From positions 1 to 38,145 of IMG/VR virus record IMGVR_UViG_3300047326_000087: a stretch of DNA of 38,145 nucleotides; one strand, written 5' to 3'. This document shows positions 1 to 10,053 of the stretch, in pieces. A program made the position numbers and the translations under genes. The stretch is from a virus. The notes under the pieces are model-generated. The model had not been told where the DNA came from. It made no database searches and was given only the letters and a program-made list of their open reading frames with translations. Each line of letters starts with the position of its first letter. Position 1 is the first letter of the stretch.

Positions 1-3000
1 GCTGCGATAATCGGTAGTATCGAGGATCTGGTAATATCCATCGGTAAATGAGTGAGATAGGTTAGAGGTTAGAATTAGCTCGTTATTATTGGTTCCAATG
101 CTTTCGATTTGATACTGTCCTGACACATTAGATGGTGATGTAATGACGATATAGTCTCCGATGCTCGCATGCGAGAAGAAAGCTTTGGGATCACTAACCG
201 TGTTGCTACCAGCAATTCCTGAAAGAGTAGAGCCTGATAGTATCTGATATGAGTATCTAATTGCAGGAACCGTAATGCTATTCTCGGCTGTAGTGATTGG
301 GTATGCTTCCGCAATATAGAAGTATCCAAGATTCGTCATTGATGGATTTATGGGAGTGCAACAAACACTAACTGATGATATATGGGAGAACTTGATTGCC
401 GTATTCAGCGATTCGTTAGTTGTGAAATAGAGCGTTGTGGATACACTAATTCCGCCTGATATACCATTGATCGTGCAGGATACGGTATTTGCGTAGTTTA
501 TATTTGTTCCACCAATGTATACCGATAGGGTTCTACCATTATCTGATAGTGATGGCTGGTCAATGGTATATCCATCCATTGGATATCCATTATTTCCATA
601 CCCATCGTATACAAGATTACCATTGGCTGGGTTGTAAATGAGCTCGGTGGCTGATAGACAATAATGCGTAATCTCGGCATCGCATAACGATGCGGGAGAG
701 GGTAGATTTGTCATCAGTAGATTATTTGAACTGCCCCAGACATAGAATGACTGATTCACTCCACGATTATTGAGACCAAGTGTATTGATCAGCACAATAT
801 CATTCGGCGATGCACCATTTGTGAGGGTCAATATGTTGTTGCAATATCCGTCTTGACTAATTGAGTATGAAGGTTTTGTGGCATTAACCCCAGGTATCTC
901 CTCGGGACTATTTGCATACATAATGAAGGACACATTACTGGCAGAGATTGGTGAAGCTTGGTTTATAACCAACTCTGTAGCACTCATAACCTGCACTACA
1001 ATGAATAATCCATAACCATTAGGATTGTCGAGCGGGTCGGACATTTCAATGTCTGACAAATCGATCTGAATGAGCATTCCAGGAGTAATGCCATCAGAAA
1101 TGAAGTTGGATGATGAAGACGATACAACATCACTATTTTCGACGAGAACAAGGTCTGTTGCACTAAAAAGACTATGAATTAGCGAAATAGCTACATTTGG
1201 ATAGAGAGCAATATCTGTATGCACATCAAATGATGTCTGGTTGATTGAGAAGACGCCACCGGTCATTGTTATGGCAAGATTTTGATTGAGGACAAGAGAT
1301 TGCCCGTTGATTGCCACAATTGTGTATCCTAATGGAGAGAACCCTACGGAATCAATGAATATCGTATCACCAGGTGATATTGAGTAGGCACTAAAATTCA
1401 GAAACGATGAGACTATATTCGAGCCAGCTGTTGTAGTGAGATCATTTGATCCAACAATGCTTTTGTGAACCATTCCAACAATCTCTTCAGGATCTACCGT
1501 TCTGTATAGTTCAGACAAGTATGGGGTTGCGCTTCCGCCATACTTGATTATGTTTGGAACCTCAAACCCATCAATAAATAGATGTAGCTCATCTCTACGA
1601 CTTGCATTATTTATCTTCCAGGCAGTGGCTACTTGATGTAGTTCACCCGCTACCCACGAAGAAATATCTGCGCTCACCGAGCTTGCATTTCCAAATGAGT
1701 CTATGACTCTAAAATTCAGGTATCCGCTTTCATCCTTGTAGATTGAGAACCTATTCTTGGTGAACTTGCCAGCATCTACGAGATAGTGGTAGTTGTCAGC
1801 TACAAAAGTAATACCTTGTGCCACGGCTTGTCCAGATGCCGAAAATACAAGTGAATTAGTGCTCGATGTTATTGTTGAAGACGAGTTTGATGGAGCTGAT
1901 AGCGAGCGCGTGTTGGTATCGTAGAATTGCCCAGAAGTTTGCACATTAATGGTATAGTTCTTGGTAGTGTAGCCATCTGAATAACCATCCCAGTATCCAT
2001 CTTTTATGTCTATGAACCATCGATTGAATGTGCCACTCTGGTCTGCGGAGTAGTAGATAAATACCCCATCACGACTTTCATTTGGTTGACCCTGAACGGA
2101 TGCGAGGTTTTGTGTATTGAGAGTGAAGGTATTTGCTCCATAACCATAGTATGGATGATATCCGGCTGGACCAATAAAAATACTCTGAGGCGGGACAAGA
2201 TACCCATCTTTCATAACTGTGAAAGTTATATCTGATTGGTTGTCGATGCCATTCCATTGTGGATTTACCCAGAATTCGAGCGTTCCTTGTTCGAGACGAA
2301 GGTTCGATGACATAGGAAAGGATATCTTCTGACCTCGTGTATCTACAACAACTCCGTTGCCATATTTCGCTGGCACAAGATTGAATGTTCCCGTTGTTTT
2401 TATTGGCTCAGGATTGAGCAGAGAGTATCCAATTGTCCAGTTCTGAAACGCTGATTCAATGATATCAGGAGGAGTGTGCACGATAGTCTGAACGATATTA
2501 CGCATTGACGTCAGGGAGGGCCCAATTGGGAATGATTGCATTGCCGCCATTAGCGCATCACGATAGTTTTCCCGAGGAAGCGTTAGATCAAGGTTATTCA
2601 GTATTGGAATATTGATAAGAGTGCCAAAGTTTTTCAGCAAAGCATCTCGAAGCGCTCCTACCTTGTATGATACATAGTAGGTTTCTCCGGTATACAATGC
2701 GGATGATTGGCGGAAATCAAGCGCGTTATCACCATACTCGTAGCTAATCACAATCTCATCGGCAAGATATGTATAGTCGATGTAGTATCCGCCTTTATCA
2801 TAGTCTACAACAATTCGCGATATGTTGTTGATGGTGTATGTATAAATGACCGATACGGCATCCCCAAGATGGGGAGAAGCGTATCCATCAAGCACAAACT
2901 GCACTGGTGAACCAAGTATTACTGTCCCTTGATGAGAATTGCTCCATAATTGAGCTCCATCTGACAAACGCACAATAGATACGGTGAGTGTAATATTGGT

Positions 3001-5469
3001 AGATTGGTATAATAGATTTGAGTTAGCCGTGATATAGTATCCATCATTGCCGTGCGCTACCGTGTGATATTCGCTAAAAACTAATGGATTGACCGTAATT
3101 ATTGACCCATTTACTGAACAAGCGGAGGCAAAATTCACTGGCTGAGTATTATTGAGAAGATCCTGATACTCGTATAAACCACGAACATATTTGACCGGGT
3201 CGCTCACTCCGGCTGTAAAGTTATCCAATTCTCCAAATGTTCCTACCTGATTGTTGAGTATTTGATATGGGTAGTCCGCGTTATCATTTAGAAGCTCTTC
3301 GTTAGCCAAATCGAATGCACTCGGAAGAATTGAGTTGTAAGTAAACGATGTATATGGGAAGGTTTTGAGCTTTTGAGTTAGCGAAGAAAACTGATAGTAG
3401 ATATCTTGAACCGTGATGATATTATCGAACTGCGGAACAATATAACCAATTTTGTATGATATGGTTCCTATTGCTATACTCTGGGTTGAGGAAGTGAGCA
3501 GATAAACAACGCCATTAGTATAGTCTACTTGATAGTCCCCCACATTTATTAGTCGTGATTGATTATCAGATAGAGATAGGTTATTGTCGAAGTAGATTTC
3601 CTGAACAAAAACATATGGGTCTGAAAAAGATACGCTTGTGTTTATAGATGAACCTATGCAGTCTTGAGATGATCCGATGAGATTGTTATTATTGAGATCG
3701 ATAGTGAATATAACTGTTGATCCCGAAACTATTGAGGTGGTGTTGACAAACATAACCTCATTGAGGACATCGAGAAAATTCGCCCTCTCATAAGTTTGAG
3801 TCTGAATATTGGGAGCATTGACATATGTGAAGTAGATGGTGGTATCATTCCATCTTGAAACTCCATAGATTTCTCCTGTGGTTTGATTATAGATTCTGAA
3901 TACATCAGTAATAGGGAAGTTCTGGGGCTGAATTGCGTTCAATGCCACGAGATTGTTGTTAATGAATTCCTCCAATACCTCGACATGCGACGATACTTGG
4001 TAGTCTACACCTTGTGCTAAAACGGCTTCATATGAATATGAGACATTGGCGTCAGCTTCCGCGAGGCTGCCATTTGGCAAGTAAGCTATATCTTGCGTAT
4101 CGGTCTCATAGGTATAGTCGATTAGTGGAGAAAATACATATCGATAGGAATAGGTGGCAAGCGGAGGGTAAGCCCCCGTTCCGTCATTTGTAGATGCTCC
4201 GTAGACATATACGGTTCCACTTGCGTAATCTACCGAGTATTGTCCTGGAATAGATGGAAGATAGTTTAGAGTAAATGGAAGCTCATTGATGAAAGCTGGA
4301 TGAGGGGTATTTGATCCTGGATATGCATTAGGATCTATAAATACCACATCTCCTACTGATCCTGACTGATCAGAAACGGATACAATCGGAGCGTGGGCAA
4401 GATTGAAAACGGTCTCAAGAGGTGGGATTACTTCGCGTGATGATTGAAGGACTGTGTCGATTGATAATGTTGTAGGGTCAATATTTCTTCCGGTATCTTT
4501 ATATTGATAGGACACCTCGACATACATAATGCCCTCTATCGAGAAATTTGGATCTGATAGAATTGAGCTACTCAGGATAATCTGGTTGCTTGCCATCGAA
4601 AGATATGTAGAGGCGTAATCAGGATCATACTCTGATGTTAGTATCTGATACCCATATCCATCAATATCGTAAGTGTATGATGAACCATTGTAGACGAAGA
4701 CTACTCCATTGAGTATGATAACATTCTGATTGCTTAGATCGAGTGTGAGGGTTTCGACATTGAAAACTCCGGTGGCGTCTTTGGATGACGGAAGAAGGTT
4801 CTCACTAAACGGCGCGGCAAGCAGTGAAATTGGATAGGTAGGGAATGATGGAATATTAGTGAGGCTTGTGGAAGTAGTTCCAGTTGGTGTTGTTCCGACT
4901 CTTGTAATCTCATAGGCCGCCTCCTCATTGAGGCGATCGAAAGCCCCGCTGCCTCGCTGATGTTGTTCATCTACAATTGTGTAGGATAGATAGTTCTCGT
5001 TTTTGACTTGTCGAATGTCATATAGCCCTTGAGCAAGCACTGTAGATAGCGCATCGATATAGTTAGCCACATTGCTCGGAGCTTCGAGGTTGTAGAGATT
5101 ATTCTGTAGGAAGTTGTTTAGATAGGTTTTTATTGGGTTGTCTGTTCCAACCGGTCCAGTAATTAGAACCCTGTTAGTCACCCCATCATTGAGAATGAAA
5201 GCCGTGCCATTTAGCGACTGAAAAGGACTGCCGGTTATAGATTGGAAGGTAATAAAGTAGTCAGCCAGGGGCGTGAGTGGCTGAGTGGTAATATTTAGTG
5301 TTGTGCCGGATACACTAACCGTGAGAACCTCTGGGATTGGAACGCCAGGCGTTTGTGGACTAATGGTTATGTTTGCCGGAACAATCTCTTCGGTAAGAGT
5401 CGCCGTAAATGTAGCCGTAATATTCGTGGCATCTACGACTGTAACTTGTAGTATTCGAAGATTAGCCAC
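1..5469 (-). CDS. Giant baseplate wedge/fibre protein with LamG-like domain (3' end outside window)
   Basis: My own translation gives a frame open from a GTG at 5469 to base 1, 1823 codons with no stop, so the C-terminus is missing. The GTG lies 2 nt after the stop of the J-like gene, with AGGGA 11 nt upstream. Residues about 1-90 look like an Ig-like beta domain. Residues about 95-190 contain NENYLS and DEQHQRGSGAFDRL, a region I compare with gp7/gpI-type wedge proteins because it follows the J gene. The middle carries repeated VDY-x-x-G-x-x-Y hairpins. Residues about 1010-1310 resemble a LamG/concanavalin-like jelly roll (GTLEFWVNPQW, later ELHQVATAW and LHLFIDG), a fold that often binds sugars. 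The end holds small beta modules also found in sheath and J. Probable role: baseplate periphery or receptor contact. The gene is certain; the function is inferred. Confidence 0.85.
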   Translation of the reverse strand, partial: MANLRILQVTVVDATNITATFTATLTEEIVPANITISPQTPGVPIPEVLTVSVSGTTLNITTQPLTPLADYFITFQSITGSPFQSLNGTAFILNDGVTNRVLITGPVGTDNPIKTYLNNFLQNNLYNLEAPSNVANYIDALSTVLAQGLYDIRQVKNENYLSYTIVDEQHQRGSGAFDRLNEEAAYEITRVGTTPTGTTSTSLTNIPSFPTYPISLLAAPFSENLLPSSKDATGVFNVETLTLDLSNQNVIILNGVVFVYNGSSYTYDIDGYGYQILTSEYDPDYASTYLSMASNQIILSSSILSDPNFSIEGIMYVEVSYQYKDTGRNIDPTTLSIDTVLQSSREVIPPLETVFNLAHAPIVSVSDQSGSVGDVVFIDPNAYPGSNTPHPAFINELPFTLNYLPSIPGQYSVDYASGTVYVYGASTNDGTGAYPPLATYSYRYVFSPLIDYTYETDTQDIAYLPNGSLAEADANVSYSYEAVLAQGVDYQVSSHVEVLEEFINNNLVALNAIQPQNFPITDVFRIYNQTTGEIYGVSRWNDTTIYFTYVNAPNIQTQTYERANFLDVLNEVMFVNTTSIVSGSTVIFTIDLNNNNLIGSSQDCIGSSINTSVSFSDPYVFVQEIYFDNNLSLSDNQSRLINVGDYQVDYTNGVVYLLTSSTQSIAIGTISYKIGYIVPQFDNIITVQDIYYQFSSLTQKLKTFPYTSFTYNSILPSAFDLANEELLNDNADYPYQILNNQVGTFGELDNFTAGVSDPVKYVRGLYEYQDLLNNTQPVNFASACSVNGSIITVNPLVFSEYHTVAHGNDGYYITANSNLLYQSTNITLTVSIVRLSDGAQLWSNSHQGTVILGSPVQFVLDGYASPHLGDAVSVIYTYTINNISRIVVDYDKGGYYIDYTYLADEIVISYEYGDNALDFRQSSALYTGETYYVSYKVGALRDALLKNFGTLINIPILNNLDLTLPRENYRDALMAAMQSFPIGPSLTSMRNIVQTIVHTPPDIIESAFQNWTIGYSLLNPEPIKTTGTFNLVPAKYGNGVVVDTRGQKISFPMSSNLRLEQGTLEFWVNPQWNGIDNQSDITFTVMKDGYLVPPQSIFIGPAGYHPYYGYGANTFTLNTQNLASVQGQPNESRDGVFIYYSADQSGTFNRWFIDIKDGYWDGYSDGYTTKNYTINVQTSGQFYDTNTRSLSAPSNSSSTITSSTNSLVFSASGQAVAQGITFVADNYHYLVDAGKFTKNRFSIYKDESGYLNFRVIDSFGNASSVSADISSWVAGELHQVATAWKINNASRRDELHLFIDGFEVPNIIKYGGSATPYLSELYRTVDPEEIVGMVHKSIVGSNDLTTTAGSNIVSSFLNFSAYSISPGDTIFIDSVGFSPLGYTIVAINGQSLVLNQNLAITMTGGVFSINQTSFDVHTDIALYPNVAISLIHSLFSATDLVLVENSDVVSSSSSNFISDGITPGMLIQIDLSDIEMSDPLDNPNGYGLFIVVQVMSATELVINQASPISASNVSFIMYANSPEEIPGVNATKPSYSISQDGYCNNILTLTNGASPNDIVLINTLGLNNRGVNQSFYVWGSSNNLLMTNLPSPASLCDAEITHYCLSATELIYNPANGNLVYDGYGNNGYPMDGYTIDQPSLSDNGRTLSVYIGGTNINYANTVSCTINGISGGISVSTTLYFTTNESLNTAIKFSHISSVSVCCTPINPSMTNLGYFYIAEAYPITTAENSITVPAIRYSYQILSGSTLSGIAGSNTVSDPKAFFSHASIGDYIVITSPSNVSGQYQIESIGTNNNELILTSNLSHSFTDGYYQILDTTDYRS

Positions 5470-5471
5470 GA

Positions 5472-8400
5472 TTAGTCTGTTCCCTGATTTACAATGATTG
5501 TGTTAGCAACAAAGCTCTGATTTTGCTGAGCAGTAATGGTTAGTGCCATCCCGTTTGCACCATCAATATTGAAAGCCGTGAGAGTAGCGTTAGCAACCCC
5601 AGATACCGTCTGAGCAGCTGTCACGAGATCTGAAAAGCTGATTGTTCCTCCGAGAACATTTGAGTTGATGGCCGCCGTGACTGCACTTTGGACATTCTGA
5701 ATGATGGTTGTAGTTGCAATAGAAGTCGTGGTAGAGATTATTACGCTAACGGTTGCATCAATTAGTAGCTCCTTGCTTTCTTTGACCAAGACATCAGCTG
5801 TAATTGGTCGAGCGGCTTCGATATCAAAGGTAACATCTGATACAAGTGCATTGTAGTTAGATTGAATTACAATACGCTCATTCTCTTGAGGAGCTAAATA
5901 GTTGTAGTAGGAAATGTATCTGGAGCCGGTTGCAGGTTGTGTAAAATACGCAAGTGTAAATCGAACGGAGGAAGAAGCATTGAATCCGCTTGAGATGTAG
6001 ACTTGCTCAATGGTTGCAAACTTGTTGTTCGTATAGAGTGTTCCGTTCTTGGTGAAGTATAGACTCTCTGAATTATTGTCAGTTGCGTAGTAGAATGTGA
6101 TATTGAGTGTATCACCTATAACTGGAGCATTGGTAAGATTGTTAGTAGTAGATGGTAGTGTAAACTCAAAAGCAGATAGACTCTCGTTGTAGAGCATCTC
6201 ATTGGTGTAGAAGAGGTTATTGTTGATCTGCGTTCCCCCTACATCGTAATTAGTCAATACGGAAGTGATTTGGTTGCCCGTTGTGACTGATACATTTTGC
6301 ACCTGGACTACTCGAATTAGGTAGTTATTTGATGGAATAGAAGTGGCGGTTGAATTTAGGAAAGTTAGTATAGCTGGTAGAACATTCTGGGTGAGACCAT
6401 TGGTTATAGCTGTGAATACTACATTGGCGACTTTTGTTACGGTCGTTCCAAGAAGAGTAACAACGCCTGTGTTATTGATTTGGTCAGTTGTCGTCAGCGC
6501 TACTCGTGTGGGAGACTGGTGAAGATTCTTGTTCGTAAAACATAGAACGACGACCTTATCACCCTGAATTGCGTCGATTGAACTTGGTAGCGAGAGAATG
6601 TTGTTGACGGGATCTATTGAGTCAATTGTAGAACTCCAAAGATCATCATTACTCTCAATTCTAATGACTGCTATCTGATCCTGGTTTAGATTTGAAACAA
6701 CGGTTCCAATGGTGAGTGTATTGTTCGATGAGTTGTATCCAAGAATACTGAATGTGCCGATGTTATTAGGATTGTGAGATGAGGTGATTGAGATATTCTT
6801 GCCCAGGATATTATCTACAAGAGCGAAACTGAAATTATTGCTGGTGAATGTGCCGGAGAGCCTATTTGAACTCAATCCTGATAAATACCCATCAGAAGCA
6901 TAACCGTCAGAAAGTCCCGTGGTGGTATCGATAACCGAGAACGACAAGCCTGATTCGGCAGTAAGTGTCTGAATAGGTATGTAGAATTCGTTGGTTGAAT
7001 AGTTGAACTCGAGAGTTTGAAATGACCTGCTAAAGACACGATTGTTGAAAGTGAAAGGCTGAGTGTTGATCAAATCATCCGCGAAATATAGCACAAGAAC
7101 ATTATCTCCTACGGCAGGAGCATTGTAGCCCGAGAAAATTAGCTCGTAGTTTCCACTTACATTTGTGGTCAGCGTTCCTTGGTTTGATGAGTTCCAAATC
7201 TCCGCATATGTTCGTAGGTCAATAACTGATATGACTTGAGAAGCAGTCATTGTGAGACTTGATGAGGATATACTCAAAGAGATATATAGCTGGTCGGAAG
7301 TATTCTCCTGAATTGTTTGGGTCTCACGCCTAATGGTATTCGATGTAATAGCGTTGATTGATCCAATGCTACTGTTGGCATTGAAAGTATTACCGGAACG
7401 ACTTAGTGGGAAATTTGTTATGCCTGCGGTGAGAATGTTTTGAACGGCTGCTATATATGTGACATCGAGATAAATCTGCGATGGTGCTGGAGTAATATTT
7501 ACGGACGGGATTGTAATCTGGTTTGCCACAACGCTTCCGCTTGATCCAACTACATTGAAAGCATCTGACTGATTGTAGATGATATTGACTTCGTTTCCTA
7601 CCATTGCTGGAGAATCCGTGGGAAGAATGAGTGTCACATTATACTTCAGCGATTCTCCTACCACAATTGTAGTATTGAGAATGTCTCCATCATCCTCAGC
7701 CGTAAAGTAAAGTTCTTCATTGGTATTGATAAGTTTGACGCTCTCTATGCTGTTGATTGGGCTGTCGAGTGCCGAGAGCGTAATGGCAGTCCTACCAACG
7801 AAATTGACGACTTCGCTTGTGCTAACGACTCCATTTGTAGTGCTGAATATGTTAGCCTCAATTACCGATGATATCACATGCTTTGATGAGCCAACAAAGA
7901 GTGTGTTTGTCGAGTTCTGGCTAAATAGAATTCGTTCAGTCCTAATGGCGTTTGAAATTCCCCAGTCTACGCTGTCGTCGCTTGGTCGAGGATTATTGTC
8001 GAGGATTTTTCCGTCGTAATCAGAGAATGGGTCATAGCTGATAAGCCAAGTATAATCAACCTGAAGAATGTTGCTTGGGGAAGGAAGAGTATTACCGCTG
8101 ATTTGAATTTGACCCGTTGTGTTGATAGATCCTGTGCCATTGAGATTTTGATTGATGACCGTGTATCGTTCCCCAGTGTTGACATTGAACACGCGAGTCA
8201 CATTCGTAGCTGGTGTATGAAGAAGCTGAATGATCGATTGGTCGGTCGTAGAAATCTGGCTATTCTCATTGGTGATTGAGATATTTTGAGTTGCATTTGG
8301 AAGCTCAATGATATTCGAGAATGTAGTTGCGTCTTGTCCGTTGAACTGAGATTTGACCAGATTCTCATTGAATACAATCTGATTGCTGATCCAAGCGAAT

Positions 8401-9554
8401 GTATCTGATCCCCATGGACTACCACCATAGGGTCCAGTGTCTTTGATCAACTCGTAATTTCCACTCACAACACCGAGAGAATTCACCGACTTGGGTAGGA
8501 AATTTGCGCCGCTCTTCGACCCTGTCACGGATAGAATGCTATCTACTGGCTGAGCCGGAAGGGTTCCATTGGCAATATCTTTGATGCGTCTCTGGGTAAT
8601 CGTTAGTCCTGCATCAGCTGAGATTTGCCCAAGCACAAAATTGTTTGCCGCATTCGTGGGGTCATTCTGATTACTCTTGTCCTGATAGATGAACGTATCG
8701 GTATACTGTAATTCTCTTTCACCAAGAATAACAACATCTACCTTTCCGCCTGTTCCCTCCGATAGAATTGTGTATGAGCCGTTTGAGTTCTCTTGCACAA
8801 CTGTTCCATCTCGAGTCATCAATGGATTGCCCGGACCAATTACTGCCGCATCCTCTACCTGATTGTCTGAAAGAGCAATGTTCTGATAACCAAGAGCCGT
8901 GCCGATGTTCGACCCGCTAAATATCGCGAGAACACGATTACGGAATGTAGCGTCATCTTCCTGATTGCTTCCGCCAGTGAATGGGAACACATTGGTCACA
9001 TTCGATACACCAACGGTAGAGGTAGAAGTGATTGAGTAGTTAGAGATGTTGCCATTTACGCCAGCCACTGATGCTTGAGCTGATACTTCAACCGCATATG
9101 GATCTGTGATATTGAGGAAGTTCAGGTTGTTCTGATATTGAACGGCTATTGACTTGTAAGAGTTAGCCATCGATGGATTGACACTAACACCATTGACCAC
9201 GGTAAAAGTAATCCCATTAGTTGCCGTGAGAATGTCGCCTGCATTGATACTAACGGTAGCTGGAAGAGAAGCGAATGTATAGAGAGCAGTGCCTGTGGCT
9301 TGTTGAGCTACTTTGCGAGTGACTCCATAGTTTTGAGCAAGTCGGTCGAGGTCATTGCCGGAAACAATTCGAAGAGACTGCAAGTTAGAGATCTTGGAAA
9401 GCTCATCATAAAGAAGAGCGATAATGCTTGATGGGGCGTCAACGAACAAGTCTCTAATGACTGAGCCAGGATTCATAGTAGCATCTGGCATTGACGCCTT
9501 GAAATAGTCCAAGAGCGATAATACAAGATCATTAGTAGTGCGAATCGTGACCAT
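5472..9554 (-). CDS. Baseplate J-like / gp6-like wedge protein, 1360 aa
   Basis: The N-terminus (residues 1-125) has the usual Baseplate_J layout: a helical start, SGNDLDRLAQNYGV, then TGTALYTF and INAGDILTATNGITFTVV. Residues about 195-235 (QEDDATFRNRVLAIF, then GTALGYQNIAL) and the C-terminus (about 1235-1345: FDIEAARPITADVLV, VLGGTISFSDLV, VSGVANATL) also fit. J/gp6 proteins form the wedge ring that holds sheath to baseplate. Usual family members are about 300-660 aa; here the core is interrupted by roughly 900 residues of Ser/Thr/Asn-rich beta repeats. One unit (887-950) resembles modules in the sheath. The ATG start has AGGA five bases upstream. It sits directly after the gp25-like gene, as in many contractile tails. 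Confidence 0.9.
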   Translation of the reverse strand: MVTIRTTNDLVLSLLDYFKASMPDATMNPGSVIRDLFVDAPSSIIALLYDELSKISNLQSLRIVSGNDLDRLAQNYGVTRKVAQQATGTALYTFASLPATVSINAGDILTATNGITFTVVNGVSVNPSMANSYKSIAVQYQNNLNFLNITDPYAVEVSAQASVAGVNGNISNYSITSTSTVGVSNVTNVFPFTGGSNQEDDATFRNRVLAIFSGSNIGTALGYQNIALSDNQVEDAAVIGPGNPLMTRDGTVVQENSNGSYTILSEGTGGKVDVVILGERELQYTDTFIYQDKSNQNDPTNAANNFVLGQISADAGLTITQRRIKDIANGTLPAQPVDSILSVTGSKSGANFLPKSVNSLGVVSGNYELIKDTGPYGGSPWGSDTFAWISNQIVFNENLVKSQFNGQDATTFSNIIELPNATQNISITNENSQISTTDQSIIQLLHTPATNVTRVFNVNTGERYTVINQNLNGTGSINTTGQIQISGNTLPSPSNILQVDYTWLISYDPFSDYDGKILDNNPRPSDDSVDWGISNAIRTERILFSQNSTNTLFVGSSKHVISSVIEANIFSTTNGVVSTSEVVNFVGRTAITLSALDSPINSIESVKLINTNEELYFTAEDDGDILNTTIVVGESLKYNVTLILPTDSPAMVGNEVNIIYNQSDAFNVVGSSGSVVANQITIPSVNITPAPSQIYLDVTYIAAVQNILTAGITNFPLSRSGNTFNANSSIGSINAITSNTIRRETQTIQENTSDQLYISLSISSSSLTMTASQVISVIDLRTYAEIWNSSNQGTLTTNVSGNYELIFSGYNAPAVGDNVLVLYFADDLINTQPFTFNNRVFSRSFQTLEFNYSTNEFYIPIQTLTAESGLSFSVIDTTTGLSDGYASDGYLSGLSSNRLSGTFTSNNFSFALVDNILGKNISITSSHNPNNIGTFSILGYNSSNNTLTIGTVVSNLNQDQIAVIRIESNDDLWSSTIDSIDPVNNILSLPSSIDAIQGDKVVVLCFTNKNLHQSPTRVALTTTDQINNTGVVTLLGTTVTKVANVVFTAITNGLTQNVLPAILTFLNSTATSIPSNNYLIRVVQVQNVSVTTGNQITSVLTNYDVGGTQINNNLFYTNEMLYNESLSAFEFTLPSTTNNLTNAPVIGDTLNITFYYATDNNSESLYFTKNGTLYTNNKFATIEQVYISSGFNASSSVRFTLAYFTQPATGSRYISYYNYLAPQENERIVIQSNYNALVSDVTFDIEAARPITADVLVKESKELLIDATVSVIISTTTSIATTTIIQNVQSAVTAAINSNVLGGTISFSDLVTAAQTVSGVANATLTAFNIDGANGMALTITAQQNQSFVANTIIVNQGTD

Positions 9555-9587
9555 TTAGCTTCCTATGAATAAATGCGTGAATGACTT

Positions 9588-10019
9588 CTAAACTGTGCTT
9601 GCATTGAAAGTGGCGGCTACTCCGCCGAATGACTTGTCTAATACTCGAATGACGACTGAGAATATTCTTGGGTCTACCGTGTTTCTTGTGATACTGATTT
9701 TCGATATTGCCGCGATTTGTTCTCCCGGAGAAACCTTCTGCCCTTGCTGAATTTGAATGGATTGCAAGCTTTTGAGTGTTTCAACTGCTGTCTGTAGCTG
9801 ACTTTGTGCCGATGAAATCGTGATATCTGTCGATAAAACTGAACCTATTAGTGTCCTGGATATCATTGAACCATACCAGGGTTGAAGTGGGTTAGATCCA
9901 AGCGTTGTTTGGGCAATTTTGAGCAGATCCTGAATAAGCTTGTCGTTATTACGGATAACTGACAAGTCTCCGTTATCTAAAACCAGGTCGCCATTCAGTA
10001 TTTGTAGGTCAAAAGACAA
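9588..10019 (-). CDS. gp25/GPW-like baseplate wedge protein, 143 aa
   Basis: Length and pattern match the GPW/gp25 family: an N-terminal beta region rich in D-x-G-D-L (NGDLVLDNGDLSVI), then NNDKLIQDLLKIAQTTLGSNPLQPWYGS, a helix that aligns with the family's post-beta helix and (N/E)PW loop, and a C-terminal strand segment (FSVVIRVLD). Family members sit at the base of the sheath and help transmit contraction. The likely start is TTG, with AGGTG five bases upstream; an in-frame stop lies just before, so no longer start is possible. The gene ends in TAG and is followed 33 bases on by the J-like wedge gene, the classic order. Confidence 0.85.
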   Translation of the reverse strand: MSFDLQILNGDLVLDNGDLSVIRNNDKLIQDLLKIAQTTLGSNPLQPWYGSMISRTLIGSVLSTDITISSAQSQLQTAVETLKSLQSIQIQQGQKVSPGEQIAAISKISITRNTVDPRIFSVVIRVLDKSFGGVAATFNASTV

Positions 10020-10053
10020 TGTATCACCTACTTAAATGCTGAATTATAGCCAA

